Source of the DNA: an uncultured Dialister sp.
Lineage (GTDB): Bacteria; Bacillota; Negativicutes; Veillonellales; Dialisteraceae
Direction of reading: 5' to 3'
Length of the DNA: 49,392 bases
Assembly (NCBI RefSeq): GCF_900538805.1
Contig: NZ_UPZP01000005.1
Span: 1 to 49,392, forward strand
Shown in pieces: positions 1 to 6,692 of the stretch. The notes beneath the pieces are model-generated. The model did no database searches. It saw only the letters and a list, made by a program, of their open reading frames with translations, and had not been told where the DNA came from. The position numbers and the translations under genes are program-made. Each line of letters starts with the position of its first letter. Positions within the stretch are counted from its first letter, which is position 1.

Positions 1-99
1 AGGCTCCTTAAATAGCTCGCTATTCGCGTCGCCTCATTCCTTGCATTGCATAAAAATTCAAGAATAAAAGCAAACAACGATTTAATCAGCGCTTCCCTA
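1..99 (+). repeat. 165-bp palindromic repeat, right half (copy A)
   Basis: This is the right half of the 165-bp TAGGGAAGC-ended palindrome, cut by the window start near the centre of the element. It runs from the central CTCCTTAAATAGCTCGCTATTCGCG motif region to the inverted end GATTTAATCAGCGCTTCCCTA. The arm sequence (AAATTCAAGAATAAAAGC) matches the copy at 47054-47218, so it belongs to that subtype. An imperfect 8-bp CTAG-type repeat follows at 101-117. Confidence 0.85.
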
Positions 100-177
100 A
101 CCCACTAGCCCACTAAGGAATCCCAGTCGGCTGGAAGGCACCGCTAGGCAGTCATCCCAGAATCTTTTCGGTGTTCC

Positions 178-861
178 TCACAAGCATCCCCGCTCGTGGA
201 GACTTACGAAGGTGCCGTCTCCTATGATTACATGGTCAAGCACTTCCATATCCAAAAGTCTGGCGGCAGCGGCAAAGGCTTTGGTAATGTCCAGGTCCTC
301 TTCCGACGGTTCCGGATAGCCGGAGGGATGGTTATGGACCAGGATGAGGCCGTAGGCTTTATACCGTATGCCCCACTTCAATGCCTCCTTGATATCCACC
401 GGCGCTGCGTTCAGATTTCCTTTCGTAATGATACGATACCCCAGGAGACGGTTTTTCACGTTGACATAGGCCGTAACAAAGTGCTCCTGGTTTTCATGGC
501 GCAGTTTTTCCATGAAAAAAGCTGCCACCTTATCCGGCGCGCTGAAACTGACCAGCTTTCTCTTATCACAGATAAGTGAAAGCCGGCGTCCCAGTTCCAC
601 AGCAGCGCAGATGGTGACAGCCTTATCAGGCCCGATGCCCTTGATATCGGTGAGGTCCCGCCAGTTGAGGTCTTCATATCCGTTGATTCCTGTCTCCCGC
701 TCCAGAAGGTCCACCACTTCCTTGGCGATTTCCATCACCGAATGGCCCTGCCTTCCGGTTCGCAGAAGAATGGCCACCAGGTCCGTGTTACTGGCAAGCC
801 TTGGAGAAATCTGGAATCTTTCCCTTGGTTTGTCTTCGCTTCGCATTTCCCGTATCAACAT
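178..861 (-). CDS. radC: RadC family JAB-domain protein
   Basis: A 227-residue protein of the RadC family, close to the usual family length. A helix-hairpin-helix-like segment (around residues 69-92, with KGIGPDKA) precedes the JAB/MPN domain. That domain carries the metal-binding signature HNHPSG at about 176-181, followed by PSEED. RadC proteins were once called DNA repair proteins; the molecular role is still unsettled and the JAMM motif suggests a metal-dependent hydrolase. I chose the ATG at 861 because GAGGTG lies six bases upstream; a TTG at 885 is in frame but has no ribosome binding site. It lies 59 bases downstream of the DUF4321 gene on the same strand and is probably cotranscribed with it. 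Confidence 0.93.
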   Translation of the reverse strand: MLIREMRSEDKPRERFQISPRLASNTDLVAILLRTGRQGHSVMEIAKEVVDLLERETGINGYEDLNWRDLTDIKGIGPDKAVTICAAVELGRRLSLICDKRKLVSFSAPDKVAAFFMEKLRHENQEHFVTAYVNVKNRLLGYRIITKGNLNAAPVDIKEALKWGIRYKAYGLILVHNHPSGYPEPSEEDLDITKAFAAAARLLDMEVLDHVIIGDGTFVSLHERGCL

Positions 862-920
862 AGTCTTCACCTCATTGCCGGACAATCATCGATATGTGTA
901 TGAAATTATAAAGTGAAATA

Positions 921-1184
921 TTAAAATTTCTTATACAGCCACGCCGCAATTAAAATCCCGGCGATGCTGATGAGATTTGGCGCAAACCGGAGTCCGAAAT
1001 GAAACTGGATAATTCCCAGATTCAGGAAAATATCCTTCAAATCGAAGATTTCAAAGGTTTTCGTCAGATAAGGCATGAGCCCTACGAAATTGACCCCTTC
1101 CATCACCTGCCCCAGAATGCCGCCAATCAGCGCTCCGGCTGCCAGGAATAGAAGAAGCGGGAGAAATCCCTTGGTAAAATGCAT
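921..1184 (-). CDS. DUF4321 family small membrane protein
   Basis: An 87-residue membrane protein with two hydrophobic segments, about residues 7-28 and 64-84, separated by an amphipathic stretch. The pattern (LFLAAGALIGGILGQ, then a phenylalanine-rich middle and FAPNLISIAGILIAAWLY at the end) fits the DUF4321 family of Firmicutes. Function is unknown. AGGAG lies eight bases before the ATG. It directly precedes radC; in other Firmicutes this family is often found near radC, maf and mre genes (family knowledge, not visible here). Confidence 0.8.
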   Translation of the reverse strand: MHFTKGFLPLLLFLAAGALIGGILGQVMEGVNFVGLMPYLTKTFEIFDLKDIFLNLGIIQFHFGLRFAPNLISIAGILIAAWLYKKF

Positions 1185-1200
1185 GGTAACAGCTCCTATA

Positions 1201-1335
1201 TTGTAAAGGTTCTCAGGTTTGACAGCGCCTTCGGCCCGAAGGTTCTTAAGGTTCTTAGGTTTGACGCAGCCTACGGCTGCGAGGGTTGTGGTATCGCCGC
1301 TTTGCGGCGATGTGTATAAAGTCAGCGTTACGTGC
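1201..1335. repeat. Hairpin-cassette repeat block
   Basis: Part of the 488-base gap 1185-1672, which holds no gene. The block has two 9-bp units (GGTTCTTAA type, about 1246-1262), then TTGAC followed by the hairpin GCAGCC-TAC-GGCTGC at 1266-1280, GAGGGTTGTGG, a second hairpin ATCGCCGC-TTT-GCGGCGAT and the conserved tail TATAAAGTCAGCGTTACG. The same modules recur, with different stems, in most long gaps of the window. Confidence 0.8.
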
Positions 1336-1500
1336 TAGGGAAGCACTGATTAATTCGCAGAATCGAATTTCATATGTATTTTTATCCAATGCTTCGTCAT
1401 AAGCCTCCTTAAATAGCTCGCTATTCGCGTTGACTTATTCCTCGCACTGAATAAAAATACAAGAATGAAATCCGATAACGATTTAATCAGCGCTTCCCTA
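1336..1500 (+). repeat. 165-bp palindromic repeat (copy B)
   Basis: A complete 165-bp copy. It starts TAGGGAAGCACTGATTAA and ends in the inverse TTAATCAGCGCTTCCCTA, with arms that pair imperfectly along the whole length (TGTATTTTTATCC against ATAAAAATACAAG). It is nearly identical to the copies at 12836-13000 and 36717-36881. It contains no transposase. A chance open frame runs through it and is not coding. Confidence 0.9.
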
Positions 1501-1502
1501 GC

Positions 1503-1596
1503 CTTCCCGCCGGACATGTCATTCTGCCCCCGGGCGAAGAATCTCGGTACGCCGCAAGAATGACACATATGCCAATAACTGCCAGTCGGCGGGAAA
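1503..1596. repeat. ~95-bp inverted-repeat element (CTTCCCGCC ends)
   Basis: Bounded by CTTCCCGCC on the left and GGCGGGAA on the right, with the internal motif GTCATTCTG...GAAGAATCTCGGTAC. Related elements lie at 4816-4913 and 15109-15207. It abuts the 165-bp palindrome. Confidence 0.75.
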
Positions 1597-1626
1597 CGCT
1601 AAAGATATATACCGTAAATGAATCCC

Positions 1627-1674
1627 ACCAGTTCACCAGCTCACTAGTCCACCAGCTGACCAGCCCACTATTTC
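1627..1674. repeat. Tandem 8-bp repeat, six units
   Basis: Six head-to-tail octamers of the form ACYAGYYC (ACCAGTTC, ACCAGCTC, ACTAGTCC, ACCAGCTG, ACCAGCCC, ACTATTTC). The array runs up to and partly over the stop codon of the lipoprotein gene at 1673. Related octamer arrays occur at 101-117, 22271-22298 and 36499-36540. Confidence 0.8.
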
Positions 1675-2248
1675 AGAACTCACTGCCAAGAACGATTTTT
1701 CCGGATACCCTTTCAGCCAGGGCCTGTCCGGTGGTGTCAGCGCTCCTGCACTGATAAATAACCCGCCAAACCGTATCTTTCTGGGTGAAGATATATTCAT
1801 CCACCGTAAGATCCGTGCTCTTTCCCCTGCCTGTTTCGGTGAAGGTAAAAGTGAGCTTCTTTCCATCCAGATTTCCAATCTTTACGTCCTTCACATCAGA
1901 CTTCACATTGGAAAGGGCGGGATTCCCCTTCAGCATATTCTGGGCCTCGGAGACCAGGATTTTTTCATTCATATCGGCCGTCACTTTTTCGCCGGTCACA
2001 AGAATCTGCAGATGATTGTTATGCCCTTCTGCCTTCACCACAGAAGCCGCCCGGTCCCCCAGGTCCACCTGCTTCCCATTGGAAACAAGCTCGAAGGGCG
2101 TTGAAATGGTAATGGTCTGGTTATCACAGTGAATCCGGTTTCTGCCGAATACGAACTGATCATCCAGACTGCTGCCGCAGCCGGCAAAGAGAAGGGACGT
2201 CCCCAAAAGACCGGCGGTCAGTATAATTTTTGATTTTTTGAGATTCAT
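1673..2248 (-). CDS. Putative lipoprotein of unknown function
   Basis: A 191-residue exported lipoprotein: a lysine-rich start, a hydrophobic stretch and the lipobox LFAGC, giving an acylated cysteine at about residue 24. The mature part is a mixed alpha/beta domain with no motif I recognise; it may belong to a Firmicute-specific lipoprotein family. AGGAAAG precedes the ATG by about nine bases, and a strong extended -10 promoter lies just upstream. It appears to be monocistronic. The 3' end abuts a tandem 8-bp repeat. Confidence 0.75.
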   Translation of the reverse strand: MNLKKSKIILTAGLLGTSLLFAGCGSSLDDQFVFGRNRIHCDNQTITISTPFELVSNGKQVDLGDRAASVVKAEGHNNHLQILVTGEKVTADMNEKILVSEAQNMLKGNPALSNVKSDVKDVKIGNLDGKKLTFTFTETGRGKSTDLTVDEYIFTQKDTVWRVIYQCRSADTTGQALAERVSGKIVLGSEF

Positions 2249-2286
2249 GGTTCAACACTTTCCTCGTAATTTGAGTTATCGATTTT

Positions 2287-2292
2287 ATTATA
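2287..2292 (-). promoter_or_regulatory. Extended -10 promoter of the lipoprotein gene
   Basis: Reading the minus strand, TATGGTATAATAAAAT gives a perfect TATAAT with an extended TG. There is no good -35 (TTCTGA at 17 bases). It lies about 38 bases upstream of the start codon at 2248. Confidence 0.6.
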
Positions 2293-2306
2293 CCATACCA
2301 CGTAAG

Positions 2307-2338
2307 GGTTCAGAAGGTTCACCGGGTCCAAGGAGGGT
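2307..2338. repeat. Tandem 9-bp repeat (GGTTCAGAA type)
   Basis: About three nonamer units: GGTTCAGAA, GGTTCACCG, GGTCCAAGG. The rest of the 439-base gap 2249-2687 is an AT-rich stretch (about 2400-2630) without a recognisable gene; it probably carries the promoter of the divergent thioesterase operon. Confidence 0.65.
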
Positions 2339-2618
2339 ATCGCCCTTCGGACTCATCGAAATGTTTCCCCTCAAAAAAATGTCTCAAATGAATCCAAAAA
2401 CCAGAAATTAGAAGCCAGTCCCCATCTATCATTTCTTGAGAATTCATATATTACGCTTTATACATTACTGTTCCTCATTTTTTCAGTCTTCATCACGCTT
2501 TACTCCAGATTTCCTATGCCATTTCATAAATTAAAAATTATAATTAAATGTCTATATTATAGTGCATATGCTATCAATCATCATTATTTTTGTATTATTC
2601 ATCTATCAATTCAGCGGC

Positions 2619-2624
2619 TATAAT
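2619..2624 (+). promoter_or_regulatory. Candidate -10 for the thioesterase/Na+ pump operon
   Basis: A perfect TATAAT in AT-rich DNA 63 bases before the ATG at 2688. No convincing -35 hexamer is visible at 17-18 bases. The start codon has AAGGAA about six bases upstream. Confidence 0.45.
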
Positions 2625-2687
2625 CATGTCAAATCAAGGCGCTCTCCGGGGCTGGTACCACCCCATTTTCCTTGAAAGGAATCTTTT

Positions 2688-3152
2688 ATGGATACAACAG
2701 CTATCAACCTTTCCGATTATCTGTCCCTTGGCCAGAATGCCATGGCCACACGGGTCATCCAGCACGAGGATGCAGCAGATAATTACTCCAACGATTTCAA
2801 AAATCTTCTGGCCACACCCCGGCTGATTCACTGGGCCATTGATGCTTCCATCGAAGCCATCGACCCCTATCTGCCGGAGGAGTATGCCAGCATCGGTCTC
2901 TCCATCAATTTCGTCCATACTGCCCCCTCCAGTCTGGGCATGACAGTCACCGTCCATGCTTCCATCATTGCCATCACCGACAGGGACGTGACCCTTTCCA
3001 TCAAGGCCTGGGACGAGCAGGGTGAAATCGGGCACGGCCTTTTGAAACGATCCATCGTTCTGAAGAAGACAGTTCTGGAAAAAGCAGAAGAAAGGACAAG
3101 ACTTCTCCTCATCCGCCAGGCGAATGAGCAGGTCAGGAACATGAACATATGA
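2688..3152 (+). CDS. Hotdog-fold acyl-CoA thioesterase (FlK-like)
   Basis: A 154-residue protein resembling the single-domain hotdog thioesterases of the fluoroacetyl-CoA thioesterase (FlK) type. Candidate active-site residues are Thr43 in LLATPRLIHW, Asp52 or Glu56 in the following helix, and His77 in NFVHTAPSSLG; these match the Thr/Glu/His set known from FlK. The later conserved GxGxHxR stretch of the family reads GHGLLKR here, so the histidine is missing. The likely job is hydrolysis of a short-chain or unusual acyl-CoA. Its stop overlaps the start of the next gene (ATGA), and it heads the operon with the Na+-pump subunits, which hints at a role near a decarboxylation pathway. The substrate cannot be read from sequence. 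Confidence 0.75.
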   Translation: MDTTAINLSDYLSLGQNAMATRVIQHEDAADNYSNDFKNLLATPRLIHWAIDASIEAIDPYLPEEYASIGLSINFVHTAPSSLGMTVTVHASIIAITDRDVTLSIKAWDEQGEIGHGLLKRSIVLKKTVLEKAEERTRLLLIRQANEQVRNMNI

Positions 3153-3301
3153 TGACATTACCGGATAATCTCACAGGCGCACTGATTCTTTCAGTGATTG
3201 ATTTCTTCTTAAGTTTCATCTTTATTTCCTTTATCGGCGTGGTACTCCATTTCTTCCCCCTCCTGAACAGGCTGGGAACCATTCCGGAGCGAAAGGACTG
3301 A
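3149..3301 (+). CDS. Small single-pass membrane protein, OadG/gamma-like
   Basis: A 50-residue protein overlapping the thioesterase stop by four bases (ATGA), with a second ATG directly after the first. One membrane segment spans about residues 11-38 (rich in Phe, Ile and Val); the tail is short and charged (RLGTIPERKD). Size, topology and position six bases before an OadB-like gene fit the gamma subunit of Na+-translocating decarboxylases, which anchors the complex. Sequence similarity in such short proteins is weak, so the assignment rests mainly on context. It lacks the long Ala/Pro-rich tail of many OadG proteins. Confidence 0.65.
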   Translation: MMTLPDNLTGALILSVIDFFLSFIFISFIGVVLHFFPLLNRLGTIPERKD

Positions 3302-3306
3302 TAACC

Positions 3307-4434
3307 ATGGATTCCCTTATGAGCACCCTTTTGACGGAACTTTTCCACCAGACCGGCCTTTCTGCCCTGTCCTTTGGAAATCTTATCATGATTGCCGCAG
3401 GCCTGGTGCTGCTGTACCTGGGCATTGTGAAGAAATATGAGCCCTTCCTGCTGGTGGGCATCGGATTTTCCTGCATCGTGGCCAATGTGCCGGGCTCTAC
3501 TTTGACTTCCAATGGTGGCCTTTTCTGGTACGCCTACCAGGGCGTGGAGAAGCTCATCCTTCCGCCCCTCATTTTCCTGGGCGTAGGTGCCATGACCGAC
3601 TTCGGCCCCATGATTGCCAACCCCAGCCTGGTCATTCTGGGCGCCGCCGCCCACCTGGGCATCTTCGTGGCTTTAATTGGCGCCAATGCCTGGGGCTTCA
3701 ATCTGGGAGAAGCAGCGTCCATCGGTATCATCGGCGGTGCCGACGGCCCCATGGCCATTTACACCACCATGAAACTGGCGCCTCACCTGCTGCCCCAGAT
3801 TTCCGTGGCCGCCTACTCCTACATGGCCCTCATGCCCCTCATCCAGCCGCCTATTATGAAACTTCTCACGACAAAGGAAGAAAGAAATATTATGATGAAA
3901 CAGCCCCGCTACGTTTCGAGGCTGGAAAAAATCGCCTTTCCCATTGTCATGGCTTTCATCGTAAACCTCTTCCTTCCCCCTGTGGCACCCCTCATTACCA
4001 TGCTCATGCTGGGCAATCTCCTCCGCGAATGTTTGGCGGTGACGAAACTGGCGGAAACAGCCTCCAACGCCCTCCTAAACGTGGTCACCCTGGTGCTCAC
4101 CGTAGCCATCGGTTCCACCATGGCCGCCGACACCTTCCTCACAGGAAGCACCCTCCTCATCATCCTCCTGGGCCTTGTGGCCTTCGCCTTCGGCACCGGT
4201 TCCGGCGTCATCTGCGCAAGAATCATGAACCGCCTCTCCGGTGGACGGATTAATCCCCTCATCGGCTCCGCCGGCATCGCCTCCGTCCCCATCGCCGCCA
4301 GGGTATCCCACCTGGTGGGACAGCAGGAAAACAGAAGGATTTTCCTCCTTATGCATGCCATGGGTCCCAACCTGGCCGGCGTCTTCGGCACCGCCATCTC
4401 CGGCGGCATCATGCTGGCCCTCCTGGCAAAGTAA
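3307..4434 (+). CDS. Na+-translocating decarboxylase beta subunit (OadB/MmdB/GcdB family)
   Basis: A 375-residue polytopic membrane protein with the family hallmarks: TDFGP at about 97-101, the Na+-site motif GGADGP at 143-148 (Asp146), and a C-terminal GPNLAGVFGTAISGG. In these complexes the beta subunit decarboxylates carboxybiotin and couples this to Na+ export. The cognate carboxyltransferase (alpha) and biotin carrier are not in the window, so whether it serves oxaloacetate, methylmalonyl-CoA, glutaconyl-CoA or malonate cannot be decided. It is preceded by the OadG-like gene and thioesterase and followed at once by a strong terminator, so this is a complete three-gene unit and the only plus-strand operon here. 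Confidence 0.92.
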   Translation: MDSLMSTLLTELFHQTGLSALSFGNLIMIAAGLVLLYLGIVKKYEPFLLVGIGFSCIVANVPGSTLTSNGGLFWYAYQGVEKLILPPLIFLGVGAMTDFGPMIANPSLVILGAAAHLGIFVALIGANAWGFNLGEAASIGIIGGADGPMAIYTTMKLAPHLLPQISVAAYSYMALMPLIQPPIMKLLTTKEERNIMMKQPRYVSRLEKIAFPIVMAFIVNLFLPPVAPLITMLMLGNLLRECLAVTKLAETASNALLNVVTLVLTVAIGSTMAADTFLTGSTLLIILLGLVAFAFGTGSGVICARIMNRLSGGRINPLIGSAGIASVPIAARVSHLVGQQENRRIFLLMHAMGPNLAGVFGTAISGGIMLALLAK

Positions 4435-4443
4435 ATTTCACTC

Positions 4444-4476
4444 AAAAAAGACTCCCCTGCCATGGGAGTCTTTTTT
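4444..4476 (+). terminator. Intrinsic terminator after the Na+ pump gene
   Basis: Stem AAAAAAGACTCCC paired with GGGAGTCTTTTTT, 7-base loop, ten bases after the stop codon. The flanking A and T runs make it able to work in both directions. Confidence 0.92.
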
Positions 4477-4498
4477 ATGATTTGGAAATAAAGTTTCA

Positions 4499-5395
4499 AA
4501 TGACAGCGCCTTTGGCGCTGAGGGTTCTTAAGTCTGACGGGCCTGCGGACTGAAGGTTCTTAAGGTTCTTAAGGTTGGACGGGCCCCTGGCCCGAGGGTT
4601 GTGGTTGCCGCTGCGCGGCAGTTTATAGCCCCCTTCCTTTGGAGGGCAGAAGCCCTGCAGAGGGCTTCTGAGCCGGGCTAATATGTGAGCATAGCCTGCA
4701 CATTAAGCGAACACCTTAAAGCCCGGCCAGCAGGTGTCGCCGTTAGGCGACGGAGGATAGCGTGGATTAGACGATAGAAGTCAGAAATCAGACGCCAGTC
4801 TGCGTTACGTGCTTTCCTTCCCGCCGGACATCGTCATTCTGAGCCGCAGGCGAAGAATCTCAGTACAAGTCGCTTATGAGACAAATGCTGTTAAATACAA
4901 GTCGGCGGGAAGGCTGCTCTATGCTTTTCCTTGGCTTCATATGCGATGAATAGCATTCTGCTGATTGGCTCACTGCGTTCGCCACCCCCTATCCCGCTTC
5001 GCGGGACTTCCTCCACAGGAAAGCGTGTCACACGATTCTCAGGTCGCTACGCTCCCCTACGAATCGTGTACCCTTGCCACCCTATTCAGGGGGCAGAATA
5101 AACCGCTCTACGCTTATCTTTGGTATCATGTAGCACACCGCTGAGTACCCATAGTGCCCCTGGCCCTGCCGGGGGAAAGGTGGTGGCGCCAGCCACCAAG
5201 GGGGGACGCTTTTCCCCGCCTGCAGACGCGGTTTGCCTGTTTTCCCTGGGCGAAGCCTGGTTGTAAAGGTCTTATACAAACTGGCGGCGCAGCCGCCCAC
5301 CACAACCCTCGCGCCAAAGGCGCGTCAAACTTAAGCCCCTTTAGTACCTTCGGCCCAAAGGGCCGTCAACCCTCACGCCCGCAAGGGCGTGTCCC
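4499..5395. repeat. Composite intergenic repeat block (no gene)
   Basis: The 970-base gap 4435-5404 has no plausible gene. In order it holds TTGAC-type hairpin cassettes (AGCGCC-TTT-GGCGCT at 4505-4519), GGTTCTTAA nonamers (4555-4577), a shared segment around 4676-4733 (GGGCTAATATGTGAGCATAG) also present at 12594-12652, an inverted-repeat element (4816-4913), a paired ACACGATTC/GAATCGTGT structure (5030-5069) and reverse-oriented cassettes ending in GTCAACCCTCACG. Left and right ends carry the same cassettes in opposite orientation. Confidence 0.75.
4816..4913. repeat. ~98-bp inverted-repeat element (CCTTCCCGCC ends)
   Basis: Terminal CCTTCCCGCC pairs with GGCGGGAAGG. Internal GTCATTCTGAG and GAAGAATCTCAGTAC are shared with the copies at 1503-1596 and 15109-15207. 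Confidence 0.78.
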
Positions 5396-5419
5396 TACAG
5401 CTTGTCACAACAAGCTGTA
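5396..5419 (-). terminator. Hairpin over the glycosyltransferase stop codon
   Basis: A perfect 9-bp stem (TACAGCTTG with CAAGCTGTA) has the TGA stop codon of the upstream gene in its 6-base loop. No T tract follows on the minus strand, so it may protect or pause the transcript rather than terminate it. Confidence 0.45.
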
Positions 5420-6502
5420 CAGCACATTCACCACGTCTCTTGCACTGTCGGGGTGCACGTCACCGCAGGCAGCGGCCATGGCGCTTCGGATGTTCGGATT
5501 TCTTAAAATCTGCCTAGCCGTTTCCGCCAGTTCTCCCCTCTTCACCCATTCGGCGCAGCCGCGGTTTTTCATGTGGAGGGCGTTGGCCCTTTCCTGACCG
5601 GGCAGGGTGTTGACCAGCACCATGGGGAGGTGCATTACCATGGCTTCGGTACAGGTAAGGGCTCCCGGCTTGGTGACCAGGATTTCACTTCTGGCCATGA
5701 TTTCCGCCACTTTATTGGTATAGCTGTGGAGCTCCACGGGATGGTGGAGTTTGTCGGAGAGGGCGGCCACTTTTTCGTAAAGGTCGATATTTTTACCGGT
5801 AATAACGATGAATTTGGAGATTTCATCCACCGCATCCAGACGGAGGATATTGTCTACCACATTTCCCAGACCTAATCCGCCGCCCATGACAAGGACCGCT
5901 CCTTTTTCAAAGGGCTTTTTCATTTCCGCCTGGTCATAGAAGGAACGGCGCACCGGAATACCGGTGACGTGGATGATATCACCGGGCACGTCGTAGCTTT
6001 CCATCAATGTCTTCAGATCCGGCGTGGCCACGCAGAAGCCATCCAGGTGATGGTCCACCCAGAGCTGGTGAATGTCGAAATCGGTGATAACCCCCAGAAG
6101 GGGCATCTTAATTTTCCCTTCCGCCTTCAAAAGGTCCGCCGCCCCTGCCGGGAAGGGATGGGTGAAAATCACGGCATCCGGCTTCAGCGTATTCACAAGC
6201 TCCTTCATGCGGCGCTTAAAGGTGAGGGAAAGCATGAGCTGGGACATCTGTCCGAACCGGCTGTTCTGGGAGTCGCTGTACAGATGGTCATACATGGAGG
6301 GAAATACATCGATCATCTTCAGGTATGTATCTTTGATGATATGGTCCACCGACAGCTTATTATTGGAAACGAAATCAAGAACGCTGACAGAATCAGAGGG
6401 ATGGGACGCCTGCATGGCCTCCGCAATCGCCCGGGCTGCCTGGCTGTGTCCCGTTCCTATGCTGGCTGTCAAAATAATAAACTTTCGTGGTTTGTCCGAC
6501 AT
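5405..6502 (-). CDS. MGDG synthase/UgtP-like diacylglycerol glycosyltransferase
   Basis: A 365-residue GT28-type glycosyltransferase. The N-terminal half is the MGDG-synthase domain (ILTASIGTGHSQAARAIAEA at about 9-28, then a long helical segment and GVITDFDIHQLWVDH). The C-terminal half is a nucleotide-sugar binding Rossmann domain with VLVMGGGLGLGNV and a conserved KPGALTCTEAM near residue 280. Family members add sugars to diacylglycerol to make membrane glycolipids; a MurG-like role is less likely given the N-terminal domain. The ATG has AAAAGGGG seven bases upstream and a TATAAT about 35 bases upstream (6536-6541). It stands alone between repeat-filled or terminator-bearing gaps. Confidence 0.85.
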   Translation of the reverse strand: MSDKPRKFIILTASIGTGHSQAARAIAEAMQASHPSDSVSVLDFVSNNKLSVDHIIKDTYLKMIDVFPSMYDHLYSDSQNSRFGQMSQLMLSLTFKRRMKELVNTLKPDAVIFTHPFPAGAADLLKAEGKIKMPLLGVITDFDIHQLWVDHHLDGFCVATPDLKTLMESYDVPGDIIHVTGIPVRRSFYDQAEMKKPFEKGAVLVMGGGLGLGNVVDNILRLDAVDEISKFIVITGKNIDLYEKVAALSDKLHHPVELHSYTNKVAEIMARSEILVTKPGALTCTEAMVMHLPMVLVNTLPGQERANALHMKNRGCAEWVKRGELAETARQILRNPNIRSAMAAACGDVHPDSARDVVNVLYSLL

Positions 6503-6535
6503 GGCAGTTCCCCTTTTCTCTACTCTTACCGATAA

Positions 6536-6541
6536 ATTATA
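6536..6541 (-). promoter_or_regulatory. Candidate -10 for the glycosyltransferase gene
   Basis: On the minus strand TGATATAATTT gives a perfect TATAAT with an upstream TG, 33 bases before the start codon. No -35 match was found. Confidence 0.5.
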
Positions 6542-6654
6542 TCATATGCCGGCAGGGGACGGGCGATTTTTATTTGAAAAGTTCGAAGGAAATAGGAAAG
6601 CGGAGCTTTTTTGGGGCCTCTCCATTTCAGAAGTTTATTTTTATAATGCAATAA

Positions 6655-6680
6655 AAAAGTACCTCCGGAGAGGTACTTTT
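6655..6680 (-). terminator. Ferritin gene terminator
   Basis: AAAAGTACCTC pairs with GAGGTACTTTT around a 4-base loop, with A/T runs on both sides, 13 bases beyond the ferritin stop. Confidence 0.88.
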
Positions 6681-6692
6681 ATTAATCGGTAA

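Noticed and set aside
1350..1568. Open frames in the 165-bp repeats (here and at 12850-13047) that share a stretch like LIKSLSDFILVFLF and STRIASYLRRLMTKHW
   Set aside because: The similarity comes from the repeated DNA itself. The frames cross the palindrome, have no ribosome binding site, start in unrelated flanks and are not kept in the 47054 copy.
4499..5395. Degenerate insertion sequence or gene remnant in the 970-base gap
   Set aside because: No frame shows transposase or other protein similarity; the content is fully explained by short structured repeats shared with other gaps.
5126..5597. Small open frames around 5082-5597 with Pro, Arg and Gly-rich products
   Set aside because: They lie in the repeat block or antisense to the glycosyltransferase, with skewed composition typical of chance frames in GC-rich hairpins.
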